Assembly: GCA_017590115.1 (NCBI GenBank)
Contig: JAGGNK010013558.1
Span: 15,298,126 to 15,362,125 of the forward strand
Source: Montifringilla adamsi
Taxonomy: Eukaryota > Chordata > Aves > Passeriformes > Passeridae
DNA length: 64,000 nt
Direction: 5' to 3'
A program made the translations under genes and the position numbers. Every line of letters starts with the position of its first letter. Position 1 is the stretch's first letter. Below are positions 21,931 through 34,580 of this stretch, one piece after another. The notes under the pieces were generated by a model that made no database searches, was not told where the DNA came from, and was given only the letters and a program-made list of their open reading frames with translations.

Positions 21931-23205
21931 ATCTTTTCTTCATGCCAGCTCTCTTACTGGAATAGGGTTGGCAATAGGGTTGGCAAAGCTCTAATCTGAC
22001 CCACCGTGGTAACACATTGTGCAATATGGCAGCCTCAGAGTCACGCACGCAGCGGTAGTTAGGGAACTTACAAATAATCAAAAGTGCAAACAAACATAAT
22101 GGTTGGGTTTTCAGTGCTGAAATATCATTCTTCTCACATACTGAGCTGTTCAGCGCAGCTCTGAGCCTTGGAGAGAGCTCTTGAGCCCAGGGAGCAGGCG
22201 CTGTCGTGGTGCTCCTGTGAGCCTCCCTGGCTGCTGTCAGGTGCCCTGCAAGAGACAGACACTTGTGCAAGCCTAAAGTGTTCAACTTCATAACCTACAT
22301 GGATCTTTTTCAGTCATTGCCATCAAGCTGAAGTCTTCTGCCTTGTCACCAATACATGAAGAAGCTGACACATTAGATGATCTCATAAATATGTTTTTCT
22401 TCCTCAGAGAAAGTAGTGATGTGCCCATATATACCACATAAAGATAGAAATAGAAAAGTTTAGGGTTGATACCTTCTAATTTTTGATATAATTTTTTTTT
22501 AAATTTTATACATCTGCTCTGAGTAAAAGTGTCATTTCCTACCACTGAAAAATGTTTCCACCAAAAGACTTGGCAGCAACAAAACAGTGGGTAAGCTAAA
22601 CATCCCCTCAAAGACATGTACTTCATGAGGTCCTTCATTACATGATCTCAAAGCACTTCCCACACTGTATTTTGTTGGGATAACTTTTTTATATGATTTA
22701 GGGGTTTTCCCCTGAAATGAGCTGAAGGAAGAAGCAAAAAAAGTCAGCATCCAGAAACAAGAAATGGCAAAAATACAGAAGGTGGCATTTTTTACAAGCA
22801 TAAACAGAAACACATGGAAAATATAAGCAATATGTGGAAAAGTTTGACATGGATCCACCCTAAAACTGCTTTTTGGTCTTCAGCCAGACAAGTCTGTGTG
22901 CTTGGCTCTCTGTGTCAGGCAGGTGTGCGCAGATAATCCCCCATGCCAAAGAAGGCATCCTCTTTGATAAGGACAGCACATCTCCTCCAAGGGCACCTGC
23001 TGTCTGGGAGAGTGGCAAGCCAAGCGTGGCCAAGGCACAACATTTGAGAGTCACATTTTTGTGAAACTCTTTGGAGCCCTTCTATCTCTACCTGATGCAA
23101 AGATACCTGTTGAGAAGTACTGTAATTAAAATACAGGTATTATGTAACCATTATAAGGAGATTGGGAAGCAACATATTTTTGACACTAAATAAATCCCAG
23201 TGCTG
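21931..23205. other. Non-coding interval
   Basis: It opens with a small tandem duplication (two copies of 'aatagggttggc' at 21961-21984). Frames at 21929-22291 and 22288-22858 (minus) look random. No transposon recognised. Confidence 0.5.
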
Positions 23206-24455
23206 GTTTTGTGGCTTTCCAGACTTTGTGAGCATTTCCATCATGTAAGGCATAGCCCACATTAAGATGCAGGCATAATCTGCCATAACATATTTAAAGA
23301 TTAGCCCAGCCACCACATAGTTGTTTTAGACTGTTATTAATCTAATCTCTTAAATGCATAGAATATCAAAACAAGGAAGCAAGTGAACTGATTTCTGTCT
23401 TCTCTAATAGCAAAAATATGGCTTTGGTTTTTCTCTGCAACATTTTACACCATTGAGCAATTACTTGTGGGCAGAACCTAAGCCCCCATATTGCTGCTTT
23501 TGGTTTTAGGGATTTTATTGGTTCATCACCTATATCTTCCAATTAAATCTGGTGTCAATAGGCTTCTGTGGGACCCTGGCTCACATCACACCATGGAGTC
23601 CTCATTACCTTTAGTGACTTACTAGCCCAGTTTGAAATATGTAGTACACAGGTTAACAGATGAAACAAGGTTTAAAACAGTTATTGAAGTGCCCCTGAGA
23701 TCAGAAAAGTAATTAAGAGTAGCTTCCATCTCCTTTTTGACCATAATTCTCTTCTACTCTACTCCTAGTTAGCTGTCTATTGCATCAAATCTGCAAAAGA
23801 AATAACTGGAGTGTTTTGGCCTTGCACCTCATCATTGACTACTGAAATGCCCCAGAAAAATCAACTTTTACTTTTACTGGAGTAAAAGTTTAAATCTCTT
23901 AACTTTTTTTCCTCTTTCATCCTGGCAGAGATCCCTGGCTGAATCAGATGCAGCAATCCTTACACTTTAGCCTGAAAGATCCTTGAATTTGCGTTATGGT
24001 TCAGATATAAACTACCCCAACCCATTTCTGTTTTTAACTTTGGCTTGTGGGGGGTTTTTTTAAGTAAATAGATTTTGGCATATTCTCAGCTCCAAAAATA
24101 TAAAGATTTGTTGCTTGGTTATAAAAATGGAAACACATTAATTTTAATTTGAAGAAGAATGTTTCATGAAACTATTTAACTTAATATCAAGTTGTAATGA
24201 GAAAAGTTAAGGGAAGAAAAAGCTTTTTAAATTAATTGTTTAAAAATATTTAAAACCCTCCCTCTCCACACCCTTGAAGATATATGGAGCTAAGTTAATG
24301 GCACAGCAGAGGGGAACTTTGCTCAATGGGAATTTTCCATTATTCTCAACAAAAAGCCCCTAATGCTCATGGGTTCTGACAGAAACCAGAGTTATGAGAA
24401 ACATATGTCCTTCATAATAAATTAAATCTTTGGTCAAAGATCTAAATCGCTGTTG
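23206..24455. other. Non-coding interval with AT-rich possible regulatory patch
   Basis: The part at about 23220-23390 includes 'cacattaagatgcaggcata' and 'ctgttattaatctaatc' and might be regulatory. A perfect 10-bp inverted repeat (23863-23872 with 23881-23890, loop 8) is present. Nothing else is recognised. Confidence 0.35.
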
Positions 24456-24620
24456 TGTAAGTGAGGACAGAACTCGGCTGGGCAGCGAGGCTGGAGGCAG
24501 CTGTGGCAGCGACAGGGGCACCCAGCCCCTCTGCTCCTCCAGCTCCAGACACAGGACTGTGCTGCAGTCCTCAGCTCCAGCAGCCTTCTCCACCCCAGGG
24601 ACACCAAGAGCCACCTCCTG
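24456..24620. other. GC-rich unclassified patch
   Basis: Clearly richer in G+C than its surroundings ('ggcagcgaggctggaggcag', 'agctccagcagccttctcc'). Four overlapping frames on both strands result from this composition. It may be an old repeat fragment or an isolated GC patch. No family was recognised. Confidence 0.35.
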
Positions 24621-27600
24621 AGCATGTACAATTCAGACTCAGCCAGCACAAGATGCAGTTTTCACATGGTATTGGCACACAATCGTGGAAAGCACCAAGC
24701 CCCCTCCTTTCTCTCTGAACAGCCCCGCTGAAAATAGCCCCACATCTCAGGCTGCCACCCTGCTTGAGACCCAGGTCCCACAGATGAATTCTCCATCTAC
24801 AAGAGCTGATTTTCTAGAGAAAGCACAAACTTATTGAGCTCATCCTCATCCAGCTCTAACTGTGCTCCTGCAGAAACTCTTCTATCTTCCTTTCACTGAA
24901 AGAGTCTTCGCTTCTAGCTCCCTGGATAGCAGCACTACAAAAGTAAGTGAGGGGGAGAAAAATCTCCCACTTCCTTCAGCCCTCAGTATATCTCATCTGG
25001 TGTAATCAGAGTCACCTGTGAGCTGAGTTTCCCACACCTGCAAATTCCCCCAGGTTGATGTAGTTTCTGTAATTAGTAAAATACACACATTTTTCACTTC
25101 TGCATTGTAAGGCTGCATCTCAGCAAGCATGAAGCGTGGGAAGAGACAGATTTCACACAGAAACGTGTCCTTTTGTTCCAGACTTTTGGCACAAGGCGTG
25201 GAGGGCCTTTGGAGGGTCTGGTTCCCTGAGCCAGAAACTCAGACTCCTATGAACAGTGCTGCTTTCTACATCACTGCACTGGATAAATCCTGAGTTTGTA
25301 TCAAAGCTTCATTGATAGAGAAACCAACTCTGTCCGTAAAAGATTGTGTTGTGGAAGGGTAAAGGGCACACTTTATTCATCCTGTGTTTCTCCACAGGTT
25401 CCCAAAACTGACCAGGGCTTCACAAAGCAGTTTCTTCTATGAACTGAGCAAAGAAAATGTGCAAGGTTTGATATTGCAACCTCAATAGATCTGTCTTAAA
25501 CACCTTGCTCTTGTCTTTTGGTGCTGGATAATGTGTACCCCAGGTATGAAATTCTATAGCAGTTGCAAAAGTACCATGCAATGGGCTGAGGATTTTGTGA
25601 GGAGTTATTCTGGCTTACACTGGAGATGATCACTGTTCCTCCCATCTATCTCTAGCTGAGATCCTGACCCTTTGCAACACCAGCAGCTCTGTGTAGCCAC
25701 ATGAATCCTTCTTGGCAGGATTTCTTTCTTTTTACCAATATTCCCTCTCATTGTCTTTCCCTCCCTGCTTTCCTTGTGCTACACTCAAACCAGACATGGG
25801 CCTTATGCAGCAGCACAACCTGAAATCCCTGAAATAAGGGGATGTTTCCACTGGAAAATTCAAGGTACAAAATAGAACACCTTATGTGGGGCCAGAGGGT
25901 AACTTCTTGCTTGCCTGGTAATTATCAGAGGTATAGGGTTGCATATATAATTATGGAGAGGCTGGAGCAGGCTGAGGCTGTAAATTCTCTGCTGTCTGCT
26001 TGAGGAGTTGAGTGCTGGAGCTGTTTGGGTACAAGTTCTTTGCCAGGTTAAAGTTGTTCCTCCTCATGACCTTGATGCAGCATATTTGTCTCTGGTAGGG
26101 AACATATCTCAGGCTTTCAAAATTCTCAACTGGAAAAATACGAGGGAAATTGGAGCTGGGACCCAATAAACACTACTGCCTTAAGATCAGAGAGAAGAGA
26201 TGTTTGCCTGCACTCAGTTTCAAGTCACTCATCACTTCTGAATGTCTGATTAATCCATATTTCTCCTACTATTTTTGATATATGTTAATTTGCTGAAAGG
26301 TCTTCTATGTAGTTCACAGATTTACATGACTTACAGAACTGGCAGAAACAAACATTTCATCAGTTCTGAATTACTTTCCTTTTGCATCTTTTCTTAAAAA
26401 CAAACAGCTGGATTTTGACTGCAACGTGTTAGATATGAGGTTGGCTTTAATTCATTGTCAAAATTATACTTTTGATAGCCACAACCCAAATGAAGGCAGG
26501 AGAAAACACATAAGGAATTGACCATTATTTCTTAAAATAATATATTCCACCAATTAAAATCATTACTAACTTCTGCAACACTTAATGAATTGAAATTACT
26601 GTAGCAATCTGTGATGAAGAGGTCTCTAACAGTTACCTGCTATTCGATCTGGAATTCAAGCTAAAAATTCTTGAACATTTAAAGACCCCGTTGAATTTAA
26701 TCACTCATCCACTTATTTTTATCCATCCTGTTGTTCTCCCTTGGGGATTTGCTGGACATAACTCTTTGTAAGCTGCTGTGAACAAAATACCTGCCTAAGC
26801 ACAACTTTGGCTTTGGAAGAAAGATGAAAAAATGTATACAAACCACTTTTTTTGTTATTCAAACTACAAAAAAGTCAGTATCACTCAAAATCTCAACTCC
26901 AACCCACTCTAAACTGTCCCTTGGCTGATGAGAATGGCTCATATAATAGTTATAAAGATGACAAGCTCTCTGTGACACTCCCTGCTCATTCATATTTATG
27001 ATAGCAAATTGTCATATCCCAGCCTGATTAATAAAGTTTGTGCTGCACTATTTTTCTCAGAAAGGATTCCAGCAATTTTATCCAGCAAATGCCTGGGAAT
27101 TGTTTTACCCATGGCAGAGACATGACTGATTCAGATACAGAACTCACCCAAATTTTGTGGAACTAAGAAGTAGGTGCAGGGAGAGCTATAACTGAGTGGA
27201 AATATAGGAAAGTATAAGATAATCATGCAGACTAGAAGAAGGTTCTAATAAATCTTCTTAGTAATTTAAAAGGGACATAGCATGTTTATGAACTACAAAA
27301 AATTGGAGTGATTAATTAATGTGGATTTCTACAATTAGGGTGCTCAGGGAATCACAGGGTATTAACACCATATCATGAAATTGTTATCAATTATTTTGTT
27401 CTTCATGATTGCTAAAAATCCCTAAATTTCTTCAAAATCAGCTGGTGCTGCAGTCATTCTACACAGCCCATCTTGCAAGTCAGTGTTCCTTTGGGTCCAT
27501 CCCAGAGGATGAGGGGGAGAGGAGAGGGTGAACAGTAAAAATCCCAGCACGCAATTATACAAGATGTTTCAGACTTCCCTGGATTTTGTTACGAACCACA

Positions 27601-28339
27601 TGTGAAACAAGGACTTGGGGACAGAGCTGTCTTATCAAAACTAACACTGCAGGCTGCAGAAAGGAAGTCACAGCTGTCCACTCTGAGGGGAGACCAATGC
27701 AATTATATCAAGGTATACTGAGGAACCCTTGGTGCTATAAATAATAATAAAGGGTAAATAATAAAAAAATAAAACAGAACCCCCAGAAGTGAGATGTTTT
27801 AAATGAAAGGTGATGCACTGTGAACTTAACACACTGGCCCTTTAGCCTTTCTGTTAAAAAGGTAATCTGATTGCCATTGATTTTTTTCACCTCTGTTACT
27901 AAGAAGGTGATGGAATGGTGTCCACACAGATGTATTGAATCAGATACTAAACAGAGAGCAACATAAAGAACAATTATCAGCAGCCTTGCCTTCAGCTTGC
28001 TGATTATGACATTACTGAAAAGACAAGGTCTGGGTGACTTAAACCAAATGGGCAAAAAAAAACTTACTGAAGAGGAGAGGAAAGAAACTGATACACGTTT
28101 ACCATCTGTCTGGGTACAGACAGTTCTTTGCCTTCACCAAAAATATGTATTTCCCCTTTGCAGTTTGATAGGTGTCAGAGTGTGATCAAGCTAATTGGTT
28201 TGATCATGTTACAGAAAAAAAAAATAGCACAGAGGCAAAGGCCAACCTGTAGTTCACGTGTTTTATCCTACCTAGAAAATTCTGTATGGAGAATTTTATG
28301 CTCGTGGCTCTGTCTGCCTGAGTATTACTGGGCTTAATT
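24621..28339. other. Long non-coding interval
   Basis: About 3.7 kb without a recognised gene or repeat. The block around 26960-27100 has enhancer-like texture ('tcatatttatgatagcaaat', 'gattaataaagtttgtgc') but is not distinctive. Frames at 25951-26166, 27735-28055 and 27997-28337 appear random. Confidence 0.45.
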
Positions 28340-28620
28340 ATTGCCTGCATGATCATCAGGCAGATTTTCCTGAGGGCCTGTAAATACAGAGGCTGTTATA
28401 AGGCTCAGAGTAACTCAATAGGCCATTAATAGGTGTGTATATATAGCCACGTTTCAATGACGTACAGAGGAAGGGTTGGCCAAATTCTCCCAAGGCATAA
28501 AATCAAAAAACACCATGCACCCACACAGCTTTTGATTTCAAAGCAATTGGGCCAATTTACACAGGGTGACAATCGGGACTGGATAATAGGAAGACTGGTG
28601 CTGTAAACTCTGACCTTGTG
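28340..28620. promoter_or_regulatory. Possible conserved non-coding element
   Basis: Complex block with 'ggcttaattattgcctgc', the palindrome ATGATCAT, 'ccattaataggtgtgtatat', a CACGTTT E-box-like core and 'caatgacgtacagagg' (CRE-like TGACGT). Downstream lies 'gcaattgggccaatttacac'. No exon signals. Confidence 0.35.
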
Positions 28621-30894
28621 GTATTAAATTTCAGTCTGCCCAAATGGCACAGGCTGTTCCACTTGCACTTCCAGCAGCACAGTTTTACCTGACCCAGGCT
28701 GAGTAAAGACTACAGCCAAGTAGCTCTGGTGCTTGGCTGCCTTTATGTACTAGCAAAAGTAATGACGCCTAGTATGTAGTATTATTATTTTATGACATCA
28801 GCATAGAATGACATTTTCTCAAGGGCAGCCCATTTCCCTTGCCCTCCTCCATATTGGCAACCATCACTAATTGACTGTGAAAATGGAGAATTCAATGGTT
28901 TAAGGTGATCTCTTCTCTGAACTCCAAAACAGTTTGTGGATGGAAATCAGCTGAAGCAAAACATTGGTTCAATTACATTGTCAGGGGATATAGCTCCTGT
29001 ACAACAAAGAGGTAAACACTTAATCCAGCAGCACGTATCACTGATATTATAGTTCTATTTCAGATGTGAGAATCATGTGAATCAATAAAAGCCAGCACTG
29101 ACATGACCTAACTAAAATAAACCCTGATGAGCTTCTGTTGCTGTAAGGAATGAGTATTACATGTTTGGTCTGGATAACACCTCAGCACCCTTGCTGGGTT
29201 AGCAGCTCCTCTGTCCAGCTGAGGGTACCTTCCAAACTGTGTCACTCACTGAGAATAAGACAGACAATTTTATCCTTGAAGTTAAAAGGGCAAAAATTTT
29301 GTTCTCCTTTCTTAGATGGAGCAAAATTTATTCACCTCATTCCTTTCATTGGTTTATTCAGGGCATAAAGCATTGGCTAATATGAATGTGGACGAGAAAC
29401 TGCTTGAGTGTCTGTCGGCCTCTCTGTGTATTTTTTACTGTGCAATAATTAATGATAACCTCCAAAGACACCTTAAAGGACAGGTGCAGAAACTGTAGAA
29501 ATCCAAATTGACATACCCTAAATATGATCTGGTGGTGGTGAGACTGGTCTCACCAAACACTTATTGTTGAAGAATATTTGCTTTTGCCTATAAGGGGAAG
29601 AGAGGGGGAATCAGATACAGATAAGGCCATTTAACAACAATTTACTATAATGTAAGCACACTATGGACTGCTTTTCTTCACAGATGAATGGTATCTAGTA
29701 GAAAATTGGGTTGCACACTTTCACATCATTGAGGAAAAACTTTGGCATCTGTTAATGATCCTATGATCAATATGAATATCAATTTCAGCAATAATGAATT
29801 GATTAGTCATTTTTTCAGCCTAAACAAATTAAGCTTCCCAAATGCATCTGCAGATAACCAAGAGCTCAGCATTTTAGCTTTATTATTATCCACCACAGAA
29901 TTAATTGGACATTGGTCCTTAGGGTGAGAGTAGAAAAACATTAGTCAGGTATTTTTTGAACTGCTTTGTAGAGCAAAGATATACAAGTGAGTGGATGCCC
30001 ATGTGTCAGCTTGTTTCCTACCTCCCACCTCAAACACCATCTCCCATAGAAAGTCCACCTTTGATATAACAATGTGAAAGCCCAGGCTGCAGCCAGTGTC
30101 CCACCTGAACATGTCAAAGGGCGTAAAATCAGCAGCAGCAGCTAAAACCGAGGAAAAACTAAAAAAAGGTTAAAAAAAATCTTTCACTCTTCTCACCCAT
30201 CATCAAAGATGATGTCACACTTAAATTCATCTGGAGACTCCAGAAAAGTACTGAAACTATCACAAGTGCAAGTTGCTAAAATCTCAGACTGAACTTGAGC
30301 TCCTCCATATGTCACCTTAGTCACCACAGGGTGTGAGGCAAGGAAACAGCCACAGTTTGCTTGGTTGGCAAAAGCAAAAGCAAAGATTTTGCCAAGCGAT
30401 GACTGTTTGAACATTGTTCAGTGAAATGGATTGTTTGCTTGGATCATGAAAATATTCAGAATTGGACTACAAATCCAGGTCAGGTAATTCCCAGCAGTTC
30501 TGCAGTGAAAGGAACTTTGCCCAGAAATACTGAGGAATCCAGCCTCATAAGATATGGACTTTAAGCAAAGAACTATACAGCGAATAACTGGAAAAATCCT
30601 TACTGTTTGCTGGTTCAAAGTAAAGACATAAACTTGGAGCTGAATTTACAGCTGAGAACAGTTTAGAAACTGAGAAAACAAGACTTTTACAAAGAAGTTT
30701 TTCCTAGGGCATTGATTAAACATTTTTCCTTATTTCTTCACTCCACTCCTAGCTCCTGGCTGTGACCAGAGACATAATTACTGTAATTAAGACTGGTTAT
30801 TGGATCCAACCCAAGATGTAAGAGGATATACCGTGTATAAATATATAGTTCTTCTTAATTGTCTTCTATTTAAGAATTTCAAGGTGATTTAAAT
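28621..30894. other. Non-coding interval, nothing recognised
   Basis: Frames at 29150-29498, 29742-29927 and 30193-30618 are short and unrelated to known proteins. No transposon recognised. Confidence 0.5.
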
Positions 30895-31040
30895 TTAATC
30901 TTATAGCACTTTTGTGAAATGACTATTATAATTTTAGTTGGACAAATAAAGAAACTGAGGTAGAGACAAGATTTATGTATGGTCAGAGCAGAGATATGAA
31001 ATAAATCAGACCCTGGAAATGAGCTTCCTATCATATAGAC
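30895..31040 (-). mobile_element. Possible ancient MIR-like SINE fragment
   Basis: The plus strand has 'ctattataattttagttgg', 'aaataaagaaactgaggtag' and 'ggtcagagcagagatatgaa', in the order of a reverse-complemented MIR core ('aaactgaggcac' then 'ggtcacacagc' then 'cagagcc'). The match is patchy and could be chance. An alignment to the MIR consensus would decide. Confidence 0.35.
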
Positions 31041-31849
31041 TTGTCCTTGTTCTTTTTCCATTAGTATAGCTATTTTCTCAAACTTTTCAGCTCATCACCA
31101 ACAGATTAAAGTGATTTGGGGAATCATCCAAGTCTCTGGACGTGATTTCCAAGTAAAAGCAGAGACAATAAGTATAACAAAGCCAAACTTCTACCAACAC
31201 TCAAAATTCTGCATTGGACTTCAGTGGAAAGAGGAGGCTTGGAAGGAGGTGACTTTGGAAGAAATGTGGTTGAAAGATGAGAAAAATAAATAAAGTACCA
31301 GAATGGAAGGGAGAACCTGACCAGAGATAAATGATTCCTCTCCTGAGATGTGTTTTTGTTTTATCGCAATGACCTTTCAGAGGAAAGATGAAGCCAGCCT
31401 CAGGTAAAAAGAAATAGCCACATTTCATCTACAGTTAGCCTTTGTGACCTCTGAACTCTGCTTTTCTATCTGAACCTATTTCCATGCACCATTTCTCCTC
31501 ACCACAGATAAGAGACTCCCAACTGCCAGAAAGAAACTTAGAGCTTCCACACAGAGGTTAGCAAGCGAGCATGACTACTCTTTAATTTGGGAAATTATCC
31601 CCGCCTTGATTTTTAATACATCTCCCCTCCTATATGCCACAGGAATCTGATAAGTGATGCAGGAGTGTTGGGGACATGGGGCATCTCTGGGTGTGGGCTG
31701 GCACCAGTGTGTGTGTGTGTGTGTGTTTGTACAGCATATCTCATTATCGTATCATCACTTTTCAGCTATCTCTAACATGGGAGTCAAGGGGTTTGGGAGC
31801 ACACACAAAAAAAGAGAGATTTCTAAGAGAGCAGGAGATTGGGCCGGGG
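31041..31849. other. Non-coding interval
   Basis: It contains a (GT)n microsatellite at 31709-31727. Frames near 31111-31428 and 31654-31875 look random. Confidence 0.5.
31709..31727. repeat. (GT)n dinucleotide microsatellite
   Basis: Nine GT units without interruption. Confidence 0.9.
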
Positions 31850-32020
31850 TCATCCGAAAGGGTAATTATTGTTAAATGTCAGGTTAACTCTGAAGGCCTC
31901 AGCTCATCCAACTGAGAGCAGATTAGCCCAGATGGAGACATTTTCAACACGGTTCTGTCTGACCAATCAGCGACAGATGGGATTAACCAAATACCTTCTC
32001 TCATCTGCTTGCTCACAGAA
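31850..32020. promoter_or_regulatory. Possible regulatory block with NF-Y CCAAT site
   Basis: A full NF-Y-type site GACCAATCAGCG holds CCAAT at 31963-31967, symmetrically flanked by CTGTC (31955-31959) and GACAG (31972-31976). These flanks are half-sites of the MEIS/TGIF type. 'gggtaattattgttaaatg' and 'cagatgggattaacc' lie at the edges. No TATA box, CpG island or exon follows, so a promoter is unlikely and an enhancer is the better reading. Confidence 0.33.
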
Positions 32021-33222
32021 AGGTCAGTTTCTGCTCATTGCTTCCCTTTTAAGATGTGCCTTTTTTTTTTCTTTTTTTTTTTTTTTTTTTTATTTGTGGT
32101 GGCTGTATGCAGGAAATCAAGGTCCTTTTATCAGTGAATTAAATATTCAACATCTAAAACCCTTTTTTTTTTTTGAGAATCAACTTCATTCACTTTCAAG
32201 AGCTCTTTTATCTTTTCTTTTCTTTCCTTTTTTTTCCCTGTAATGCTGCATACAGATAGATAAAATATATATGTGGCTATCAGACCCCCAGCTTGTGCAA
32301 AGTGGTGTTGTTTCATGGACTTCACTGGAGGTATATTTCTTTCTATCCATTGAGAATTTGGCCCAGTATTTCAGTATCATTGCATGGCTGCTACAGAACA
32401 CAGATTATTTTTACTTGTTCTCTCCTTGATTTTCTTTTCTTTCTGGAAAGAAATCTTTGGTAATTTTATTCTCAATATTCATCTGTTTAAGAGCTACAGT
32501 TTATGTCTTCTATCTAAAGTGCAAAAAAACCCCTCCAACAACCCCACCAACAAGTTAAAACTAAACAAAACAAAGAATTCTCCTTCAATCCAGCCCTGGA
32601 GTGCTTTAAAAACTAATCGTCTTTTATGTACAGCCTCTTTTCCCAGACAGCTTAAATAAGTGCAAACATAAAACTCAGGCATAAAATGAACAGAAACTGA
32701 AAAAAAAGAAAAAAATGCTCAGAACATAGTTCCCAATAATTTAACTTCAGTTCCCTAGAAAGTTCTTTCACGCCTTAATTATTCTGATTAAGAGGGAGAT
32801 CCTTTTGGTCTCTTGTTAATTTTGTTTCTGGATTTCTGCTGTGGGTTGTAGACATAAATGGCAAGGGCCAAACTCTCTGAAAATTTTATTGGCTAATGTT
32901 TTGCTTACACTGAAAGTCTGATGGTGCAAAGGGGCCTTTCCAAAGCATTTGCATCACCTTTATTTTTCCCTTCTGTTTCTAGGACTCTGTATAAAGGCGC
33001 CAGTGTGAAAGTGAAGTGCTGGGCTTTATAAGAACTGCCCAAGTGAGGGCCAGGTCCTGATCCCTGGTGATGCTCCGGTGTGATTTTTTTCAAGGGAAGT
33101 GATCCAACCCTGGAATAAAGGGAACGTTTCCTCCTAAACCAGAAATGTTTTCCACCACTGAAAGAATTCACTGGAGAAATGACATGGAATTCTGGGAACC
33201 AGAGATCTTAAAACAAGATGTA
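32021..33222. other. T-rich non-coding interval
   Basis: Poly-T tracts lie at about 32060-32091 and 32164-32174, followed by a pyrimidine patch to 32236. The frames at 31869-32243 and 32131-32401 are phenylalanine- or lysine-rich products of these tracts. No repeat family recognised. Confidence 0.55.
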
Positions 33223-33297
33223 GAGTTGGAACTAGAGAATCCTAAAGGTTCCCTCCAATCCAAGCCTTTTCTATGGTTCTAAGCCGTTCTATGATGA
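33223..33297 (+). mobile_element. CR1 LINE 3'-tail fragment
   Basis: The last ~75 bases of a CR1: 'gagttggaactagagaatc', 'aaggttccctccaatccaag' and a degenerate terminal repeat 'tctatggttctaagccgttc' then 'tatgatg'. It is very short and diverged, but the order and terminal repeat are diagnostic. Confidence 0.85.
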
Positions 33298-34436
33298 ACA
33301 GAATATGGCTTAACATTCAAAGAAAAGCTGGAAAAATCCTCACATATAAGATATTTATAATGGAATTGTAGAAGGACTTTAAGACACGCAGAAACAACAG
33401 AATAAATGGACAGATCCAGAAAGTGGTTTGTCAAGTCTTTTCCTTCTGTTGTTCCAAGGAGTATCCCTGCTCCTCTGGCCTGGAACTAGGTCTAGTTGAA
33501 ACTAGAACCTTAAACCTAAACCTAAATATGAAAATTATGAAATATGACTCCAGATTTGGAACAGCAGGAAAAATGCAGGGAGGTCTCAGGCAAATTGCAG
33601 TCTAAGTGTGTACTCTTCAGAGATATTAAAAGCACGGATAAGATCTCGGTAGTTGTTATGGGTTAAATCATGTTCATGGACACAAACCCATCTACAGGCA
33701 CAAAGGTGTGGAAGCTCCAAAGGTTTCCTTCCTCACAATGTGAGTCCAGATACAGACAAAAATACCTGCTGTGAACACATGCCATGAGGGATCCTTCATC
33801 CCCAGTACCTCAGGGAGCAGAAAGGAGCTGTTCAGGAGGAATACAACATTAGTGGTTTAATTTTTTTTTCCTTCTAATGCATGAGGTTGCACCCACCCAT
33901 CCTAGCTCCTAAAAGGACTATTATTTCAATATTAATTGGAAGGGCTGAAGTTAATAAATCAAAATTGCCAAGCAGTTTAGCAACAGAACCAAGTTCTGAT
34001 TTCCCTGATCTATTCCTTTTTGGCCTATGGGTATCATTGGTTCTCTGCCTGCCTCAGCACAGTGGTTCCCTTTGCAGCATATAACCTTCACTCAAGCAGG
34101 TAATATCATCAAAATCAATTACTATGTCAATTAAATAGCCCTGCCCATTGTCACCACAAATTAAATGGAACTACTATTCAAGTTGAAATCATTTATTCAT
34201 TTAAATTATGTGTCCACTGCTGCTGTCTGCACCAAAGCTTTGAGCTCTGCCATGAGCTTGTGTCTAGTCACAATTGGGCTTCCTACTTCTTCCTTAAATA
34301 CAAGGGCTCTAACAAGCATCAATTATGTGTGAACAATGCCAAGTTTTTCCTTCTCAGGCATTTCTGCATATCAAACTTGAGTGTACTATAGTGACACAAA
34401 ACTGTTTCTAAGGTAAATAAAGATTTTGCTCTTGAT
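33298..34436. other. Non-coding interval, nothing recognised
   Basis: Unique-looking sequence. 'tgttatgggttaaatcatg' near 33655 has some LTR-start flavour but nothing after it supports an LTR. Confidence 0.5.
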
Positions 34437-34580
34437 CATTTCATGGATAGGAAAAGAAAAGCAAAGAGTAAAACGATTTGCCCAGTGGAAAATAATAGGT
34501 CAGTGACAGAGCAGAACCCAGGTGTCTGGGATTGTCGGCTACTTGCCTACCCATTGGACCACACTAATTCCCAAGAAGAC
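34437..34580 (-). mobile_element. Ancient MIR/CORE-SINE-type fragment
   Basis: The plus strand has 'aaagcaaagagtaaaacg', 'atttgcccagtgg', 'taggtcagtgacagagcaga', 'acccaggtgtctgggatt' and 'cctacccattggaccacac'. This is the reverse complement of a tRNA-derived SINE of the MIR type: core region first, then the body around 'cagagcaggaacccagg', then the tRNA-like head ending 'accactagaccacac'. It is one of the better-preserved ancient repeats here, though diverged. The exact subfamily is not determined. Confidence 0.6.

Noticed and set aside
23863..23890. 10-bp perfect inverted repeat with 8-base loop
   Set aside because: Its AT-rich arms make a chance match in 64 kb plausible; noted but not considered functional.
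31869..32243. 124-codon frame with a phenylalanine-rich segment
   Set aside because: It reads through poly-T tracts and starts at TTG.
33650..33800. Possible LTR start ('tgttatgggttaaatc')
   Set aside because: Nothing after it follows an LTR that I recognise and no terminal CA or duplication is evident.
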